Positions 12,620-25,810 of a stretch of DNA of 64,000 bases are shown in pieces. Position 1 is the first letter of the stretch, and the number at the start of each line of letters is the position of its first letter. This DNA is from Hirsutella rhossiliensis (taxonomy: Eukaryota; Ascomycota; Sordariomycetes; Hypocreales; Ophiocordycipitaceae). The notes beneath the pieces are model-generated. The model did no database searches, was not told the origin of the DNA, and saw nothing but the letters and a program-made list of their open reading frames with translations. A program made the translations under genes and the position numbers. The stretch lies in assembly GCF_020360975.1 (NCBI RefSeq), contig NW_025408671.1:1240001-1304000 (forward strand), read 5' to 3'.

Positions 12620-14426
12620 CTTTATATATATTACTAATAATCTTTTAGTATACCGTTATATTATTTATACTATACTTATACTTTTTTAAGTTTATAAACT
12701 TTATAGTTTAGGTATATATATTTATTATAATCCTCTTTATTATATTTAACTTATTATATAAGTCTTTAAAAGATTAAGGGTTTAAATATCTTAGAGTAAG
12801 TAGCGTTATACTATTCTTTTATTTTAGCGTATTTATAGATTTTATATATCTCTAAAAGATATCTTATTAATAAACCGTAATTATCGCGGTATTTAAGTAG
12901 CGTACTATAATTAGGTTCTAATAATATAAATTAGTCGTTTAGGTAGTATTAATTTAATTTTCTAGTAGTTTAGTTCTATACTTAAGTAAGGTTTTAAAAG
13001 TACTTATCCTTTAAACTTAACTAAGAAAGCGTTATATTATACCTTTATTTAGAAGTATATTATATAATCTAAGTAAACGTATAATATCTATAAAATATAC
13101 TTATAGTACTTATAAGTAAGTAGTATTTATAGATTATCTTTAAATTCTCTTTATAGTTATTATTCTTATTATAGAGCTATAATAGTATCGACCGCGGTAA
13201 TAGCTATAGTATAGTCTCCTCTATATAGTACTAGTTAATATCGTATTAGTATAGCTTATTAGTTTTCCGTAAGAATTTAAGGTATTTATTAAGTTCTAAT
13301 TTTAAGTATTTCTTTAAATTCTTTAAAGTATAAAGTATATTCTCCGATTATAGTATTTTCCCTTAGTAGTAGTATTAGTAGTATAAGTTCGTTCTTATCT
13401 TTTATTTCTTTAAGTATTTCTTATTCTTTTAAGCTTATATCGTCGATACTTCGTTATTCCTCTTTAAGTTATTATCGGAGTTTTATAAGTATAAGGGCTA
13501 TATTTATATCTTCTTTATTATATTATTTATAGACTACCTATCGTTATTATCGATTTTTATTTTATATATCTTCTTAGAATCGTTTACTATTCTTTTTAAT
13601 CTAGTCTTAAGAGACTCTTTTAAGATAGGGGTATTTTAGTTTTATAAATTTAATTTATTTCTATATTTTAAGATCCCTTTATTATATTATTATAAGGGTT
13701 TTCCTTAGTAGCTTTAAGAACTATTTAGTACCGTTCTTATCGCTTAAGTATACTATATATTTATTATTATAGTATATAGTCTAACTAAGGAGTTTATACT
13801 TTAGCTCCTATCTATTAATAGCGTTTAGGTATTTCTTACCTTCTAAGGCTAGTACTTAGTAGGTTTTCTTCTCCTTATAAGGTTATCTATATTCTTTAAA
13901 GTAATACCTAAGTTTCCTATAGTTAAAATACTTTCCTTTATTTTTCTATATTATATTTAGATTTATCTTACCTAGGTTAGTTATATAAGCGTAGGTAATA
14001 AGAGTTTCGTGCTTCTTTTTATAGTTAGCGCGCTAGTTAAAGTTATTCTTATAAGAAGGGTTCTAGTTTCCTTTTCTTTATTTCTTTTCTTAGTATTATA
14101 TATACTATTTAATATCGATTTATACTACTATAGTAATATAGTCTAAGAGGTTATTAGGTCGATTTTCCTTATAGAGCTAATCTTTAACTTCTTTTTTAAG
14201 CTTATTATAGAATCGTAATATAAGAGGTTTATTATCCTAATTAAGCTTTAAGGTAACTTAACGGAACTTTATAGTATAATTTAATACTAAGATCCTTTAT
14301 CGGAATTCTTAAAGTTTCTATTTAGCTTTTTATTCCTTATTAGTTATTTTAAATACCTTTATAATAGCTTCTTTAAATCCTTAGAAACTAGTAAAGACTT
14401 TATCTATCTTATTATCTTATTATACT
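12620..14426 (-). pseudogene. Gyp-1 gag remnant in copy G2
   Basis: Gag-like region upstream of pol on the minus strand. At 13888-13930 it reads YFNYRKLRYYFKEYR. With Y reverted to C or H at RIP-type positions this becomes a CX2CX4HX4C nucleocapsid zinc knuckle. The same motif occurs at about 24563-24605 in G3. The rest of gag is too decayed to delimit by eye; the solo LTR at 14427 marks the upper boundary of this contiguous piece. Confidence 0.65.
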
Positions 14427-14902
14427 TCTCGCGAAGAGAGATACGAGAAGTATATAAAAATATACGAAGGTAAAATTAAAAGTAAGGGATCGGATAGGCA
14501 GGGCAGAGAGATTTAATTCTTATAGGAGTATTAATTATAGTAGGGGAGTAATTATTATATTGCCTTAATTCTCCTTCTTTCCTCTATCTAACGCCCTTCT
14601 TTATACCCGTCTAGCATCTTAATTAATAAAGAAGATCCTACTTAAAGAAGCTACTAATGTCCTTTCGACTACCGAGCTTTTTGCCGGTTTTTCCCCTTCT
14701 TTCTAGCCGTTGCCGGCATATCCGTCTTATCTTTCGCTACCTCTATAGGAAGCTATCGCTACTTCTACTTCCCCTCTTACCCCTACCCTCCTCTCTATAC
14801 CTCCTTTTAGCTCCTTCCTTAAAACCTATTTTTTAGCTTCCTAGGTCCCTTATACTAAGGGATATCTCCGAGAACTACGAAATCAGGCTACGCTTCGCGA
14901 TA
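14427..14902 (-). repeat. Solo LTR of Cop-1
   Basis: A single 476-bp Cop-1 LTR sits in the gag of G2. The flanks are ATACT (14422-14426) and GCACT (14903-14907). The left copy is the right copy after two RIP changes, and the homologous uninterrupted site in G3 (about 25095) carries only one copy. This TSD defines both LTR ends: plus-strand TCTCGCGAAG at the start and CTTCGCGATA at the end. A solo LTR implies recombination between the two LTRs of a former full element. Confidence 0.85.
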
Positions 14903-15318
14903 GCACTAGTTAATTATTGAGAAAGTCCCTTATAATAGGTCTAAACTAAGTAAGTGCTATTTTAGATAAATAATTTCCTACGTAGAGTACCTTTTCGCCT
15001 AAGTCTAAGAGTTTTATAGGGTAAAACTAATAGTAGGCCTTAAGTTAGGTAAGAAAGTCTTAAAGCGTATTATAAGTACCGTTAAATAGTCCTAGCTATT
15101 TTAGTTTAATTACTTCTCTAAGGTCCCTAACTTATCTATTACCTTTTTTATTCCTAAGTAACTATACCTTATATTAAAGGGTAATAATCTCGCGTATTAT
15201 ATCCTAAGGTAATATAGTAGCTCTAGAGTTAGTTAATCTAGTTTACTATATAGGTATATTAATAGTTACGATATTACTTAGAGTAACGCGGTATTATACT
15301 AAATAAGAGCTTTTAATA

Positions 15319-15590
15319 TATAATAACCGGTATTATTCCTAAGGGATAAACCTATTAAGAGGTTTATATTAGTAGATATAATAGGGCGTGGTCTAAGTAA
15401 TAATAAGTATATTACGTTAGTAATAAGTTAAAGGTTATAGACTATAGACTATAACTAGGTAATTAAGTAATTAGAATTAAAGATAAGATCGTAATAGAGA
15501 TTATAATAATTATAATATATTAAAAGCTAAAGAGCTATCTATTTAAAAGAGTAAAAGTAGGTAGCTATATATATCTATAGTTTCCTTACT
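15319..15590 (-). repeat. Partial 5' LTR of Gyp-1 copy G2
   Basis: The sequence 15319-15560 is the reverse complement of the 3' LTR of G1 (7330-7565). Similarity breaks off at about 15590, so roughly the outer half of the LTR is missing. Confidence 0.7.
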
Positions 15591-17000
15591 ATAACGATAT
15601 TACCTATTATATTTAGCTTATTTAGTTTACTTAGTACTAATCTAGCTAATCTAACTAATTAGACTAATTAGTACTTAGTTTACTTAGTATCGATTATCTA
15701 ATTAAACTAATCTAACTAATCCGTTATATAACCTTCGTATTAACGGTTCTTCTATAGTTTATAGTGCCTAGCATCCTATGCTTTAGCTATACGGCCTATA
15801 TTCTAACCGTCTTCCCCTTATAGTTAGCTAGTTCGTAATATCTATTTAGGGCTAAGGTTAGGGAGTCTAGCGCCGTCCCTATACTTATAGTTATCTTAAA
15901 CCTAGTATAAGATCCTACTATATTACCCTTTATTAGCTTTAACGCCGAGCTATAGCTTAGTAGTTCTCTTATCGCTAAGCCCGCTTTAAAGCGTCCTTAT
16001 TTTACGTTACCTACCGACCCTATTAACGCTCTTAACTTTATTTAATAGCGTTTTTATAGCTATCGCGGTTTAGTCTTAACTAAGATTATCGCTAGTCTTA
16101 ACCTTAATTAGATCTAAGGTTATAGTATAGGTTATAGCGAACGCCTCTACGCCGCCGCTAATATAGGTCCTACCTTAGTATAAACCTTATTTATTACTTT
16201 ATTTTATAAGCTAGCTATTTAAGCTAGCTTTAGTTTAGGTTTAACGTTAGGCTTAGTTAGTTATTATTAAACTTCTTATAGTAGTAGTAGTCCTTATACT
16301 CCTTATATATCTTAGGGTACTCCTTCTTATACCTTATATACTACCTTAAAAGGGTCTTATTATTCCCGCTATAATAGTAAGGTAAACGTTACTATTAATA
16401 AGTTAGGCTAGTTTAATAGGTAAGATTATACCCTTATAGATATTAGCTTATAAAAGGGATAAGACCCTTAGCGCTCCCTATCTAACTTCCCTCTTAAATA
16501 TACTTAAAGGCTATATAAAGGCTTAAATTATTTAATTAAGTATCTTCCTTAATTATAGTTAATTTAAATTTTTTTTTCCCCTTTAGAGTAAAGGCTACTA
16601 GTTACGCGACTTTAATAAAGATAAAGAGGTATAAAGTAAAGAAATCTCTAAGACTTATATTAATAACCTAAGACCCTTTAAGCTATATATAGTACGGATA
16701 ATTAGATAATTATATAGTTAATTACTTTATTAATCCTTAGCTATATACTATACGTGCTTTAAGTATATACCCTTATCCCTATTAAACTAAGGTTATAGTT
16801 TAAGGGCTAGTTACTAGCTCTATCTTAGCTTAGTTTTAGGTTAGGTCTTATTTAGTTATAGTCTTTTAGTAGTAAGTCTTATTTTATAGCTATTAAAGCT
16901 AGCTTAGTTAGGTCTTATTAGTTTTATTTAAGTTATAGTTTAAGTAGCGAGGTTTATACTTAGTCTAGGTTTAGTTTAATTAATACTATAGTCTTATAAT
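15591..17000. other. RIP-mutated DNA with no assigned element
   Basis: No gene can be read. At 15611-15700 the motif TTAGTTTACTTAGTA occurs twice, and a nearby ATTAGTACTTAG is partly inverted to it, so the left edge is a compact block of direct and inverted repeats. Possible minus- or plus-strand frames further in give no recognised domain. The block lies between the broken LTR of G2 and the left LTR of Cop-1 copy B, and nothing else in the window matches it clearly. Confidence 0.4.
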
Positions 17001-17486
17001 TCTTATAAAGAGAGATATAAAAAGTATATATAAAATATATAAAGGTAAAATTAAAAGTAAGGGGTCGGATAGGTAAGGTAAAGATATTTAAATCTTATAA
17101 GGGTAGTAATTATAGTAAGGGAATAATTATTATATTTTCTTAATTATCCTTTTTTCCTTTATTTAACGCTTCTTTTTATACCCGTCTAGAATCTTAATTA
17201 ATAAAGAAGATCCTACTTAAAGAAGCTATTAATATCCCTTTAACTACCGAGCTTTTTACTAGGTTTTCCCCTCCTTTCTAGCCGTTGCCGGTATATCCGT
17301 CTTATCTCTCGCTACCTCTATAGGAAGCTATTGCTACTTTTGCTTCCCCTTATGCCCCTACCCTCCTTTCTATACCTCTTTTTAGCTCCTTCTTCCTTCT
17401 TTTATACCGGGTGTTTTTAGCTTCCTTAGTCCCTCTTACTAAGGGATATCTTTAAGAACTACGAAATTAAGCTACGCCTCGCGATA
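17001..17486 (-). repeat. Left (3') LTR of Cop-1 copy B
   Basis: A 486-bp LTR aligned with the solo LTR at 14427 and the LTRs of A and C. The terminal TCTCGCGAAG is RIP-mutated here to TCTTATAAAG. Confidence 0.8.
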
Positions 17487-17859
17487 TACCCCCTTAGCTA
17501 TAGCCTGCCCTTATAGTAAGGGCATAGCTAATATAGCTTCGGGCTAGTAAGCGTATAGAGGAGGTTCTTAGCTTTATACTTCTCCTTTTACTTAAGGAAA
17601 GTAAGGGCCCTTTTAGGTCCCTAAGCTCTTTTAGACCTACTTAAGGAAAAGGGGCCTAAAAAAGGGAAAGCCTTATAAGAAAGGGGGGCCTTCTTAGAAT
17701 AGAAAAAACCTAATTAAAATAGGGGGCCCTTTAAAAGAAAAACCTCTTTCTTTTCTTTAGCTATAAATATTACCTTCTTATATATACTATTAGCTCCTCT
17801 TATAGACTCTTAAGGCGGGCCTCTAAGGATAGCTTTTCTCGAACGTCTTCTAGCTTAAT

Positions 17860-20800
17860 TTACTATAAAAAGATAGCTAGCTTCTACTTTAGTAGGGGCT
17901 TTATAAGACCGTTAGCTTTTATCGATACTATTAGAACCTAATAGACGGAAATAAGTCCCCTTTAGACCTCTTAGCGTAACTAATACTAATAGATATCGAT
18001 ATACTATAGCTAGGTTAATAACTTACTATTTTCTATAAGAATTCGTATAGTCTATATATTATTGTATTTTATAGCTAATAGGGTCGGAATTTATAGTCGT
18101 AGAGAAATAAGTAGCTAGCTAAGGAAAATCGCTTCCTTTAACGCTTCTAAAAGAGCTAGTAGCTCTACCTCTATACTAAAAGTTATACCGGTAGCTTACT
18201 TTAAAGCTCTCTAAGCAATAGTTCCTCTAAAAAAGGATATTATATACCCCTATAAGCTCTTTCTATCTAAGGAATTATCTATAAAGGACGAATCGCTTAA
18301 ATAAAGGAAGATTTCGGTAGCTAATTTCTTCCTTTCCTACCCTCTTAAGTATAGACTATATAATCTCGTTAAATAGAAATAAAGGATAGCTCTATCTACT
18401 ACTTCTTAATGCCTAGGGCTAGGATTCTAGTTATACTTAGCTAGCTAGGAGACCGTAAAAGAGATATCCGGTCTAGTAGAAATATCTAAAAAAAGCAAGG
18501 AGCCTACCTTCTATTAATATTAGTATTTCTATTACTCCCTAGCTTAAAAGGACGGATTAGGTAAAAGCTCTTTATTTAATATAGGCGTAAAGGGAAGCTT
18601 CTTATTAAGGGAATTAAGGAGGAATTTATAAGCGACCTTATCGATATAGGCGTCCTAGGTAAGCTAGATAGTCCGTTAGGACCTATTCCTAAGGATTCGT
18701 ATCCCTAGGAACTTCTTTAGCTCCCTTAGCCTAGTTATCTTATACCTTTATTATAGGCCTTATATAGCCTCCCTAGTAGTAGCTTCTTCCTCTTTTAGGT
18801 ACGCCTAGATAATATCGTTAACGTAGAAGAAGACTATGATTTTACCCTTCTATATTATATACGGTTCCTAAGGGACTTTCTTAAAGCTTAGGGCTTCGAG
18901 GGAACCTAGTAAATACTATTGCTAAAGAAAGGGTGATCTTTATAGTCCGTATAGAGCTTTCCTAAGCTATAGAACCTTTCCTAGCTATTAAAAGCTTAGT
19001 AAAAGGCGTATATAGATAACTTCTTCTTCCTCGAGTAAGTAGTTAATAAAGGCGTTAACTATATCTATCTATTTAAGCTCGAGGTCGAATTCTACTACTA
19101 TAGCTATAAGGGTCCGAAAAGACATCCCTACTAAGGTAGTTGCCTTAGTAAGTAGATCCCCTTTTTCCTATTAATTCCTATAGATAACTAGCCGGGCTTT
19201 ATACTTTTAAAGGAAGCTGTGTTTATTAGTCTTATAGATAAAGACCTACTTATAGCTAAGGACCTATTTTCCTCTTACCTTTTCCTTAAGGACCTTTTTA
19301 AAAGACCCTATCTCTTCGTATAAGGCTAGGTAGTCTTTCTAGGCCTAGAAAAACTAGTCTCTAAAGGGGTGTTTTTCTAGCTGCTTTTAGTTTATTAGTA
19401 GGTCTAGGAGGTCTCTTTTATATACCTTCCTTGCTAATAGTAGCTTAAAAAGCCGGCCTACTATAAACGCTCCGTAGGAACCGTCTTCTATTAGCGTTAG
19501 GTAGAAGTCGGAAAAACGATCGAAATAAAGGAGAGGTTAGTCTTCTTTAGTATCCGTATCGGGCCCTATACCTTCCTTTGCTTCTCGAAGTAGGGATAAA
19601 AAGGCAGCCGGGTAATCCTTTAAGAGAGGTGCCTTCCTTAGGGGTTAGGATAGGAATACTAACTAAAAAAGCTGCTTCTAGATCTTCTTCTTACGTAGGA
19701 GGAGGCGTAGGTAGGTAGGCGTATTCTAGCTCTACTGCTTTCCTATAGTCTCCTTCTTCGTCTAGATTATTTAATCTAGTAGCTTCCTCTTCTTCTTCTT
19801 CCTTAAAGTCGACGTTATCCTTAACTACTTCGACGTTAGTTTCTTCTTCCGTTTCCTTATCTAGGACCTCTTCTTAAGACTATTAAGAAGGGGGGATTTA
19901 AATCTTCTAAATTAGGTAACGTTATAAGAGTAAGAGGGGCTATTAATCCCTCTTTCCGTCGAAGAAGCTAGATTCGTCGAAAATTATATCCCTAGTTAAA
20001 ATAACCTTCTATAAAAGAAGAATCTAGATCTAGAAGATATTCGTAGAATTATAACTAATAAGGTAACTAATAAAGGCTTTAGGATTAAGCTTTCTTTTCT
20101 TCTTCCTTTTTAACTATATATCGGTAGTTATTACGTATACCTTATAGCCGTAGGTATAAAGGTAGGCTAGCGAGGCCCTCTTCTTTATAAAGATCTTAAG
20201 GGGGGATTTCTAGTCTATTCCTTAGTTTAGTCCCCTAGGGTCCTTAGGGTCCCTCGGGGTCCGGTTCTAAAGGTAATATGCGGTCTTAACGACTTCCCTT
20301 TAAAGGTCGTATAGAAGCCTTATAGTAAGTCTTATCGTATAGGCCCTTTCTATTATAGCACCCCCTAATCTTTCTGCCCCTCCGTTTTAGGCCTAGGTAT
20401 TCGGTGCTAACGGGAGGGGTAAAATACCCCTTTTCGAAGCTAATTTAAGATATCCTTTATAAATAGCTCTCTAATAGACTATATCTTCTTTACCTCGTAG
20501 CTAAAGTAGGATTTTATCTAGTTAATAAAGTCTTAGAGGGCAAACTAGTTATACTTACTTAGGTAGGTCCGTAAGAAATAAGGGAAAACCATCCCTAAAA
20601 AAGCGTCTATAAAAAACATTACCCTAACGAAGCTTTCTTAATCCCTAGAGACGTCGGTCTAATCGACCTAAATTTCCTTATACGGCTAGTCCGGCTATAA
20701 AGGCGTTTATCTAGAAATTCTTCTCCTAGTCTTTCCTTAGCCGTAGTATTCGCATTCGATAGTCTTTAGGCCCCTTATTCGTACGCCTTATTATTAGCCT

Positions 20801-22800
20801 AGCTTATATAAAGCTAGGGGGCCCGGGTAACCTAGTCGTGCGTACTAAAGAAGACCGTCTCCTTAGGCTACTAGAAGAGGGTCCTTTAAACCTACCCTCC
20901 TTTAAGTAGGGAAAGCTAACTTCTCGAGAGATTCCTTCCTAAGGATAGGTCGGAATTTAAGAATAAATTAACCGAATTTCTCCTCGATAAGCCTAATAGT
21001 CTAATTCTTCTAGACTAGCTTTATAGGCTTAGACGTTATATCCTAGAAGATTCCTTCCTTATAAAAAAGGCGGAAGGAAATTAGGCTCGTTAAGAATTAA
21101 GGGTAAAAAGCTACCCTTTTTCTTTAAAGAATTCGTATAGATCCGTTAGGTAATTTTATTGTGAAATTTACCCTTCTATATCCCTTTATTTATACGGTTA
21201 ATTCCCTAGTAATAAGGTATTCCCTCCGTGCCTTCTTAAAGGACCGGAATTATAAGAGTATATTATAGATATCGAGGGAAGCACCGGAGTTAAGGATAGC
21301 TGATTTTCGTAGGGGATAGTTAGAGGGTCCTAACGGTTAGTCTTAGCCTTATTAAACCGTAGGGAAGATAAATATTAGATTTACTATACTAACGATCTTT
21401 CCTTAAATTTATAGTAGCGGCGTTAGTTACTATTTCCTAGTAACCTAAATCTCCTCTATCTTCTTCTATAATAAGGGGTCCTCCTTAAGAGACTATTATA
21501 CTATTTCTTATAGCCTCTTTAAAGGGTTAATTCCTTTAGGTCGGTTTTCCTTAAAGACCTACTAGCAGTCTTCTAGCCGATAGGGCTTTTTATATACTTA
21601 GTAGGTAGGTCGATTCCTCTTCGTACGTTATCTCTTTAAGGAATCCTCGTCCCGGTCTAGAAGGTCTGCTTAAAAACCCCCCCTTTTTACCCCTTATTAC
21701 TAATATTAACGAGGTTCGATTTCGACTAGTTCCCTAATTTTTCGACTAACGGACTAAAAGGTCTATTAGGGGACTAGTCGGGCCGGTCTAACTAACGGGA
21801 CCGGGACCGGGCCCGGAGTAAGATACGTAGCCGGGGCCGGGCCTAGGGCCGTAGCTATAGTTAACGACGGCGTTAAGGCTCTCGAGGGAGAAGGAGCCGA
21901 AGGAGCAATAGCCGTAGTAGTAGCAGCGGGAGCCGTAGCAATAGGGGCTATAGCAGCTATAGGGGCAGTAGGTCGAGCCGTCTAGGTTAAGTGCTAGCTA
22001 TAAAGGAATAAGACTACTTACTATTCTACTTTAGTAGCCTCTTTATTTAGTTCCTAGCTAGCCTCTTAAAAGATAGTCGAGTAACCGTTACTAATAGGCT
22101 TTATTAATAGAGATATATCCCGTAGCTACTAGCTAGAAAGAGCTTTTATAAGGAAGTATTAGTTAGCTTCCTCGAGGATTTCTTCCTACTTAGCTAGCTA
22201 CGAAGAAGCTAGTAGGTTCCTAGTAGAAAAGGCTCCTAGGTAGGCCGTATAGGTCTTCTTAATACGGTTAGTTATATAGCCCTTTAAGGGAGCTATTAAG
22301 GTCTTAAGTTTTAAAAGCTACTACCTAGGAGTCTCTTCCTCTTAAAGAGAGATTAGCTTTACGGCACTAACGGATTCCGTTATTACCGTACGAGTAGTAG
22401 TTAGTAGCTTCGTCTTATAAAGGTATTCCTTATAATAACTCTTATAGTTACCTAAGGTAGTAGAAAAAGCTCTTTATTATATAGAGGTTAGCTCGGAGAA
22501 GAGGGTAGCTCCCTTTATAAAGTCCGTTGCCCTAGGACGAAGAGGGGGGTCGAGAGGGTCTTACTTATTAAAGAAGACTAAATTATAGATAGTTCTATTT
22601 ATACGAGCCTATAGCTCCTTTACTTACTTATCTTAATCTTAGGGCTTTATAAGAATCGTCTTATAGACCGTAGGGGCAGTAGAGTTAGATTTCGTTATTA
22701 TTATAGGGAAGGGTAGAAAAGTTAAGTAAAAATCGGCTTTTCTAGTAAGAGGGGTAAAAGAAAGCTACGAGGGATATAAGAAAGGTGCCTTTTATAATAG
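17860..22800 (-). pseudogene. Cop-1 gag-pol remnant in copy B
   Basis: On the minus strand, from high to low coordinates: gag (about 22800-21500); integrase (about 20900-20200), with the DWTDV block followed by FVRVMFFIDA and GMVFPYF; RT (about 19560-18700), with KYKARLVI, the ATTL block, FDLELKQIDIVNAF and the active-site box at 18805-18840 read FFYVNDII, one Asp of YVDD changed to Asn; then RNase H (about 18290-17870), with DSSFID and IEVELLAL. The order gag-PR-IN-RT-RH identifies Ty1/copia. TAA/TAG codons throughout make it non-coding. Confidence 0.83.
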
Positions 22801-22840
22801 CTAGAAGGTATAGGAATACTATTCCTCCTAGGCTTATAAC

Positions 22841-23326
22841 TCTCGCGAAGAGAGATATAAGAAGTATATAAAAATACACGAAAGTAAAATTAAAAGTAAG
22901 GGGTCGGATAAGTAAGGCAGAGAGATTTAATTCTTACTAGGGCAGTAATAAAGGTAGGGGAGTAATTATTATATTACCTTAATTATCCTTCTTTCCTCTA
23001 TCTAACGCCCCTCTTTATACCTATCTAGTATCTTAATTAATAAAAAAGATCTTACTTAAAGAAGCTACTAATATCCTTTTAATTACCGAGCTTTTTACTA
23101 GTTTTTCCCCTCCTTTCTAGCCGTTACTAGTATATCCGTCTTATCTCTTACTACCTTTATAGGAAGCTATCGCTACTTCTACTTCCCCTTATACCCCTAC
23201 CCTCCTTTCTATACCTCTTTTTAGCTCCTTCTTCCTTCTTTTATACTAGGTGTTTTTTAGCTTCCTTAGTCCCTCTTACTAAGGGATATCTCTAAGAACT
23301 ACGAAATTAAGCTATATATCGCGATA
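22841..23326 (-). repeat. Right (5') LTR of Cop-1 copy B
   Basis: A 486-bp LTR beginning TCTCGCGAAG and ending TCGCGATA on the plus strand. It is followed directly by Gyp-1 sequence of fragment G3. Confidence 0.8.
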
Positions 23327-25810
23327 ATTATATTATTTATATTATACTTATACTTTTTTATATTTATAAATTCTATAGTTTAAGTATATATATTTATTAT
23401 AAACCTTATTATTATTATTAATTTATTATATTAGTCTTTAGAAGATTAATAGTTTAGATATCTTAAAGTAAGTAGTACTATACTATTCTTTTAATTTAAT
23501 ATATTTATAGATTTTATATATTTTTAAAAGATATCTTGTTAATATACTATAATTATCGCGGTATTTTAATAGTATACTATAATTAAGTTTTAATAATATA
23601 ACTTAGTTATTTAAGTAGTATTAATCGATTTTCTAGTAGTTTAGTTTTATACTTAAGTAAGGTTTTAAAAGTACTTATCCTTTAAACTTAACTAAGAAAG
23701 CATTATATTATACTTTTATTTAGAAGTATATTATATAATCTAGGTAGATATATAATATCTATAAAATATACTTATAGTACTTATAAGTAAGTAGTATTTA
23801 TAGATTATCTTTAAATTCTCTTTATAGTTACTATTCTTATTATAGAGCTATAAAAGTATTAACTATAGTAATAGCTATAATATAGTTTCCTTTATATTAT
23901 ACCTATTAATATTAAATTAATATAGCTTATTAGTTTTCTATAAGAATTTAAGGTATTTATTAGGTTTTAATTTTAAGTATTTCTTTAAATTCTTTAAAGT
24001 ATAAAGCATATTCTTTATTTATAGTATTTTCCCTTAATAGCTAAGGTAGTAGTATAAGTTCGTTCTTATCTTTTATTTCTCTAAGTATTTCTTATTCTTT
24101 AAAGCTTATATTATCGATACTTTATTATTCCTCTTTAAGTTATTATCTAAGTTTTATAAGTATAAGGCTTATATTTATATCTTTTTTATTATATTATTTA
24201 TAGAGTACCTATTATTATTATCGATTTTTATTTTATATATCTTCTTAGAATTATTTACCGTTCTTCTTAATTTAGTTTAAAGAGACTCCTTTAAGATAAG
24301 AGTATTTTACTTTTATAAATTTAACTTATTTTTATATTTTAAGATCCCTTTATTATATTATTATAAGGGTTTTCCTTAGTAGCTTTAAGAATAATCTAGT
24401 ATTATTCTTATTGCTTAGGTATACTATATATTTACTATTATAGTATATAGTTTAACTAAGGAGTTTATACTTTAGTTCCTATTTATTAGTAGCGTTTAAG
24501 TATTTCTTACCTTTTAAGGATAGTACTTAATAGGTTTTCTTCTCTTTATAAGGTTATCTATATTCTTTAAAGTAATATCTAAGTTTCCTATAGTTAAAAT
24601 ACTTTCTTTTACTTTTCTATATTATACCTAGATTTATTTTACCTAGGTTAATTATATAAGTATAGGTAATAAGAATTTCGCGGTTTTTTTTATACTTAGC
24701 GTATTAGTTTATATTATTCTTATAAGAAGGGTTTTAGTTTCCTCTTCCTTATTTCTTTTCTTAGTATTACGTATACTATTTATTATTAATTTATACTACT
24801 ATAGTAATATAGTCTAAGAGGTTATTAAGTTAATTTTCCTTATAGAGCTCGTTCTTAACTTCTTTTTTAAGCCTATTATAAAATTATAATATAAGAGGTT
24901 TATCGTCTTAATTAAGCTTTAAGGTAACTTAATAGAACTTTATAGTATAATCTAATACTAATATCCTTTATTAAAGTTCTTAAAGTTTCTATTTAGCTTT
25001 TTATTCCTTATTAATTATTATAAATACCTTTATAATAGCTTCTTTAAATCCTTAGAAACTAGTAAAGACTTTATCTATTTTATTATCTTATTATACTAGT
25101 TAGTTATTAAGAAAGTCCCTTATAATAGGTTTAAACTAAGCGAGTACTATTTTAGATAAATAATTTCCTATATAGAATACCTTTTTAACTAGGTCTAAGA
25201 GTTTAGTAAGGTAAAACTAGTAATAGGCCTTAAGTTAAGTAAGAAAGTCTTAAAGTATACTATAAGTACTATTAAATAGTCCTAGCTATTTTAGTTTAAC
25301 TACTTTTCTAAAGTCCTTAACTTATTTATTACCTCCTTTATTCTTAGGTAACTATACTTTATATTAAAGGGTAATAATCTCGCGTATTATATCCTAAGGT
25401 AATATAATAGCTTTAAAGTTAGTTAATCTAACTTACTATATAAATATATTAATAGTTACGATATTACTTAAAGTAACGCGGTATTATACTAAATAAGAGC
25501 TTTTAATATATAATAACTAGTATTAATCTTAAGGGATAAACCTATTAATAGGTTTATATTAATAGATATAATAGGGCGTAGTTTAAGTAATAATAAGTAT
25601 ATTATATTAATAATAAGTTAAAGGTTATAGACTAAAGACTATAACTAGGTAATTAAGTAATTAGAATTAAAGATAAGATTATAATAAAGATTATTATAAT
25701 TATATTAAAAGCTAAAGAGCTATTTATTTAAAGGAGTAAAAGTAGGTAGCTATATATACTTATAAAGACTATCCTTAGATTATAGGCCTAGCTATAATCC
25801 CTAATATTAA
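23327..25810 (-). mobile_element. Gyp-1 chromovirus fragment G3 (gag and 5' LTR part)
   Basis: A minus-strand partial copy that aligns with G2 from about 12650 up to its 5' LTR, without the solo LTR. It holds gag, including the decayed zinc knuckle at about 24563-24605, the leader and part of the 5' LTR (from about 25509 to 25810). Pol is missing because the piece starts at the edge of Cop-1 copy B. It is useful as an empty-site control for the solo LTR in G2. Confidence 0.78.

Larger units (their letters stand above)
7900..15590 (-). mobile_element. Ty3/gypsy chromovirus Gyp-1, copy G2 (minus strand)
   Basis: The most complete Gyp-1 copy, on the minus strand. From high to low coordinates it has a partial 5' LTR (15319-15590), leader and gag (about 15318-12620), then protease, RT, RNase H, integrase and chromodomain (about 12600-7920). 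The LTR sequence is lost at about 15590, where it runs into unrelated decayed DNA. Two later insertions interrupt it: a solo Cop-1 LTR at 14427-14902 and a tRNA-headed element at 11031-11801. No 3' LTR in its own orientation was found before the junction with G1. Confidence 0.83.
17001..23326 (-). mobile_element. Ty1/copia retrotransposon Cop-1, copy B (full length, degraded)
   Basis: A copia element of about 6.3 kb on the minus strand, with both LTRs (17001-17486 and 22841-23326). The half-tRNA primer-binding site is at 22831-22840 (minus-strand GTTATAAGCC). A short polypurine run (minus-strand AAGGGGG, about 17488-17495) sits inside the 3' LTR. The flanks (ATAAT on the left, ATTAT on the right) do not form a clear TSD. 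The left flank is unassigned DNA while the right flank is Gyp-1, so the copy may be bounded by recombination rather than by one clean insertion. Confidence 0.83.
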
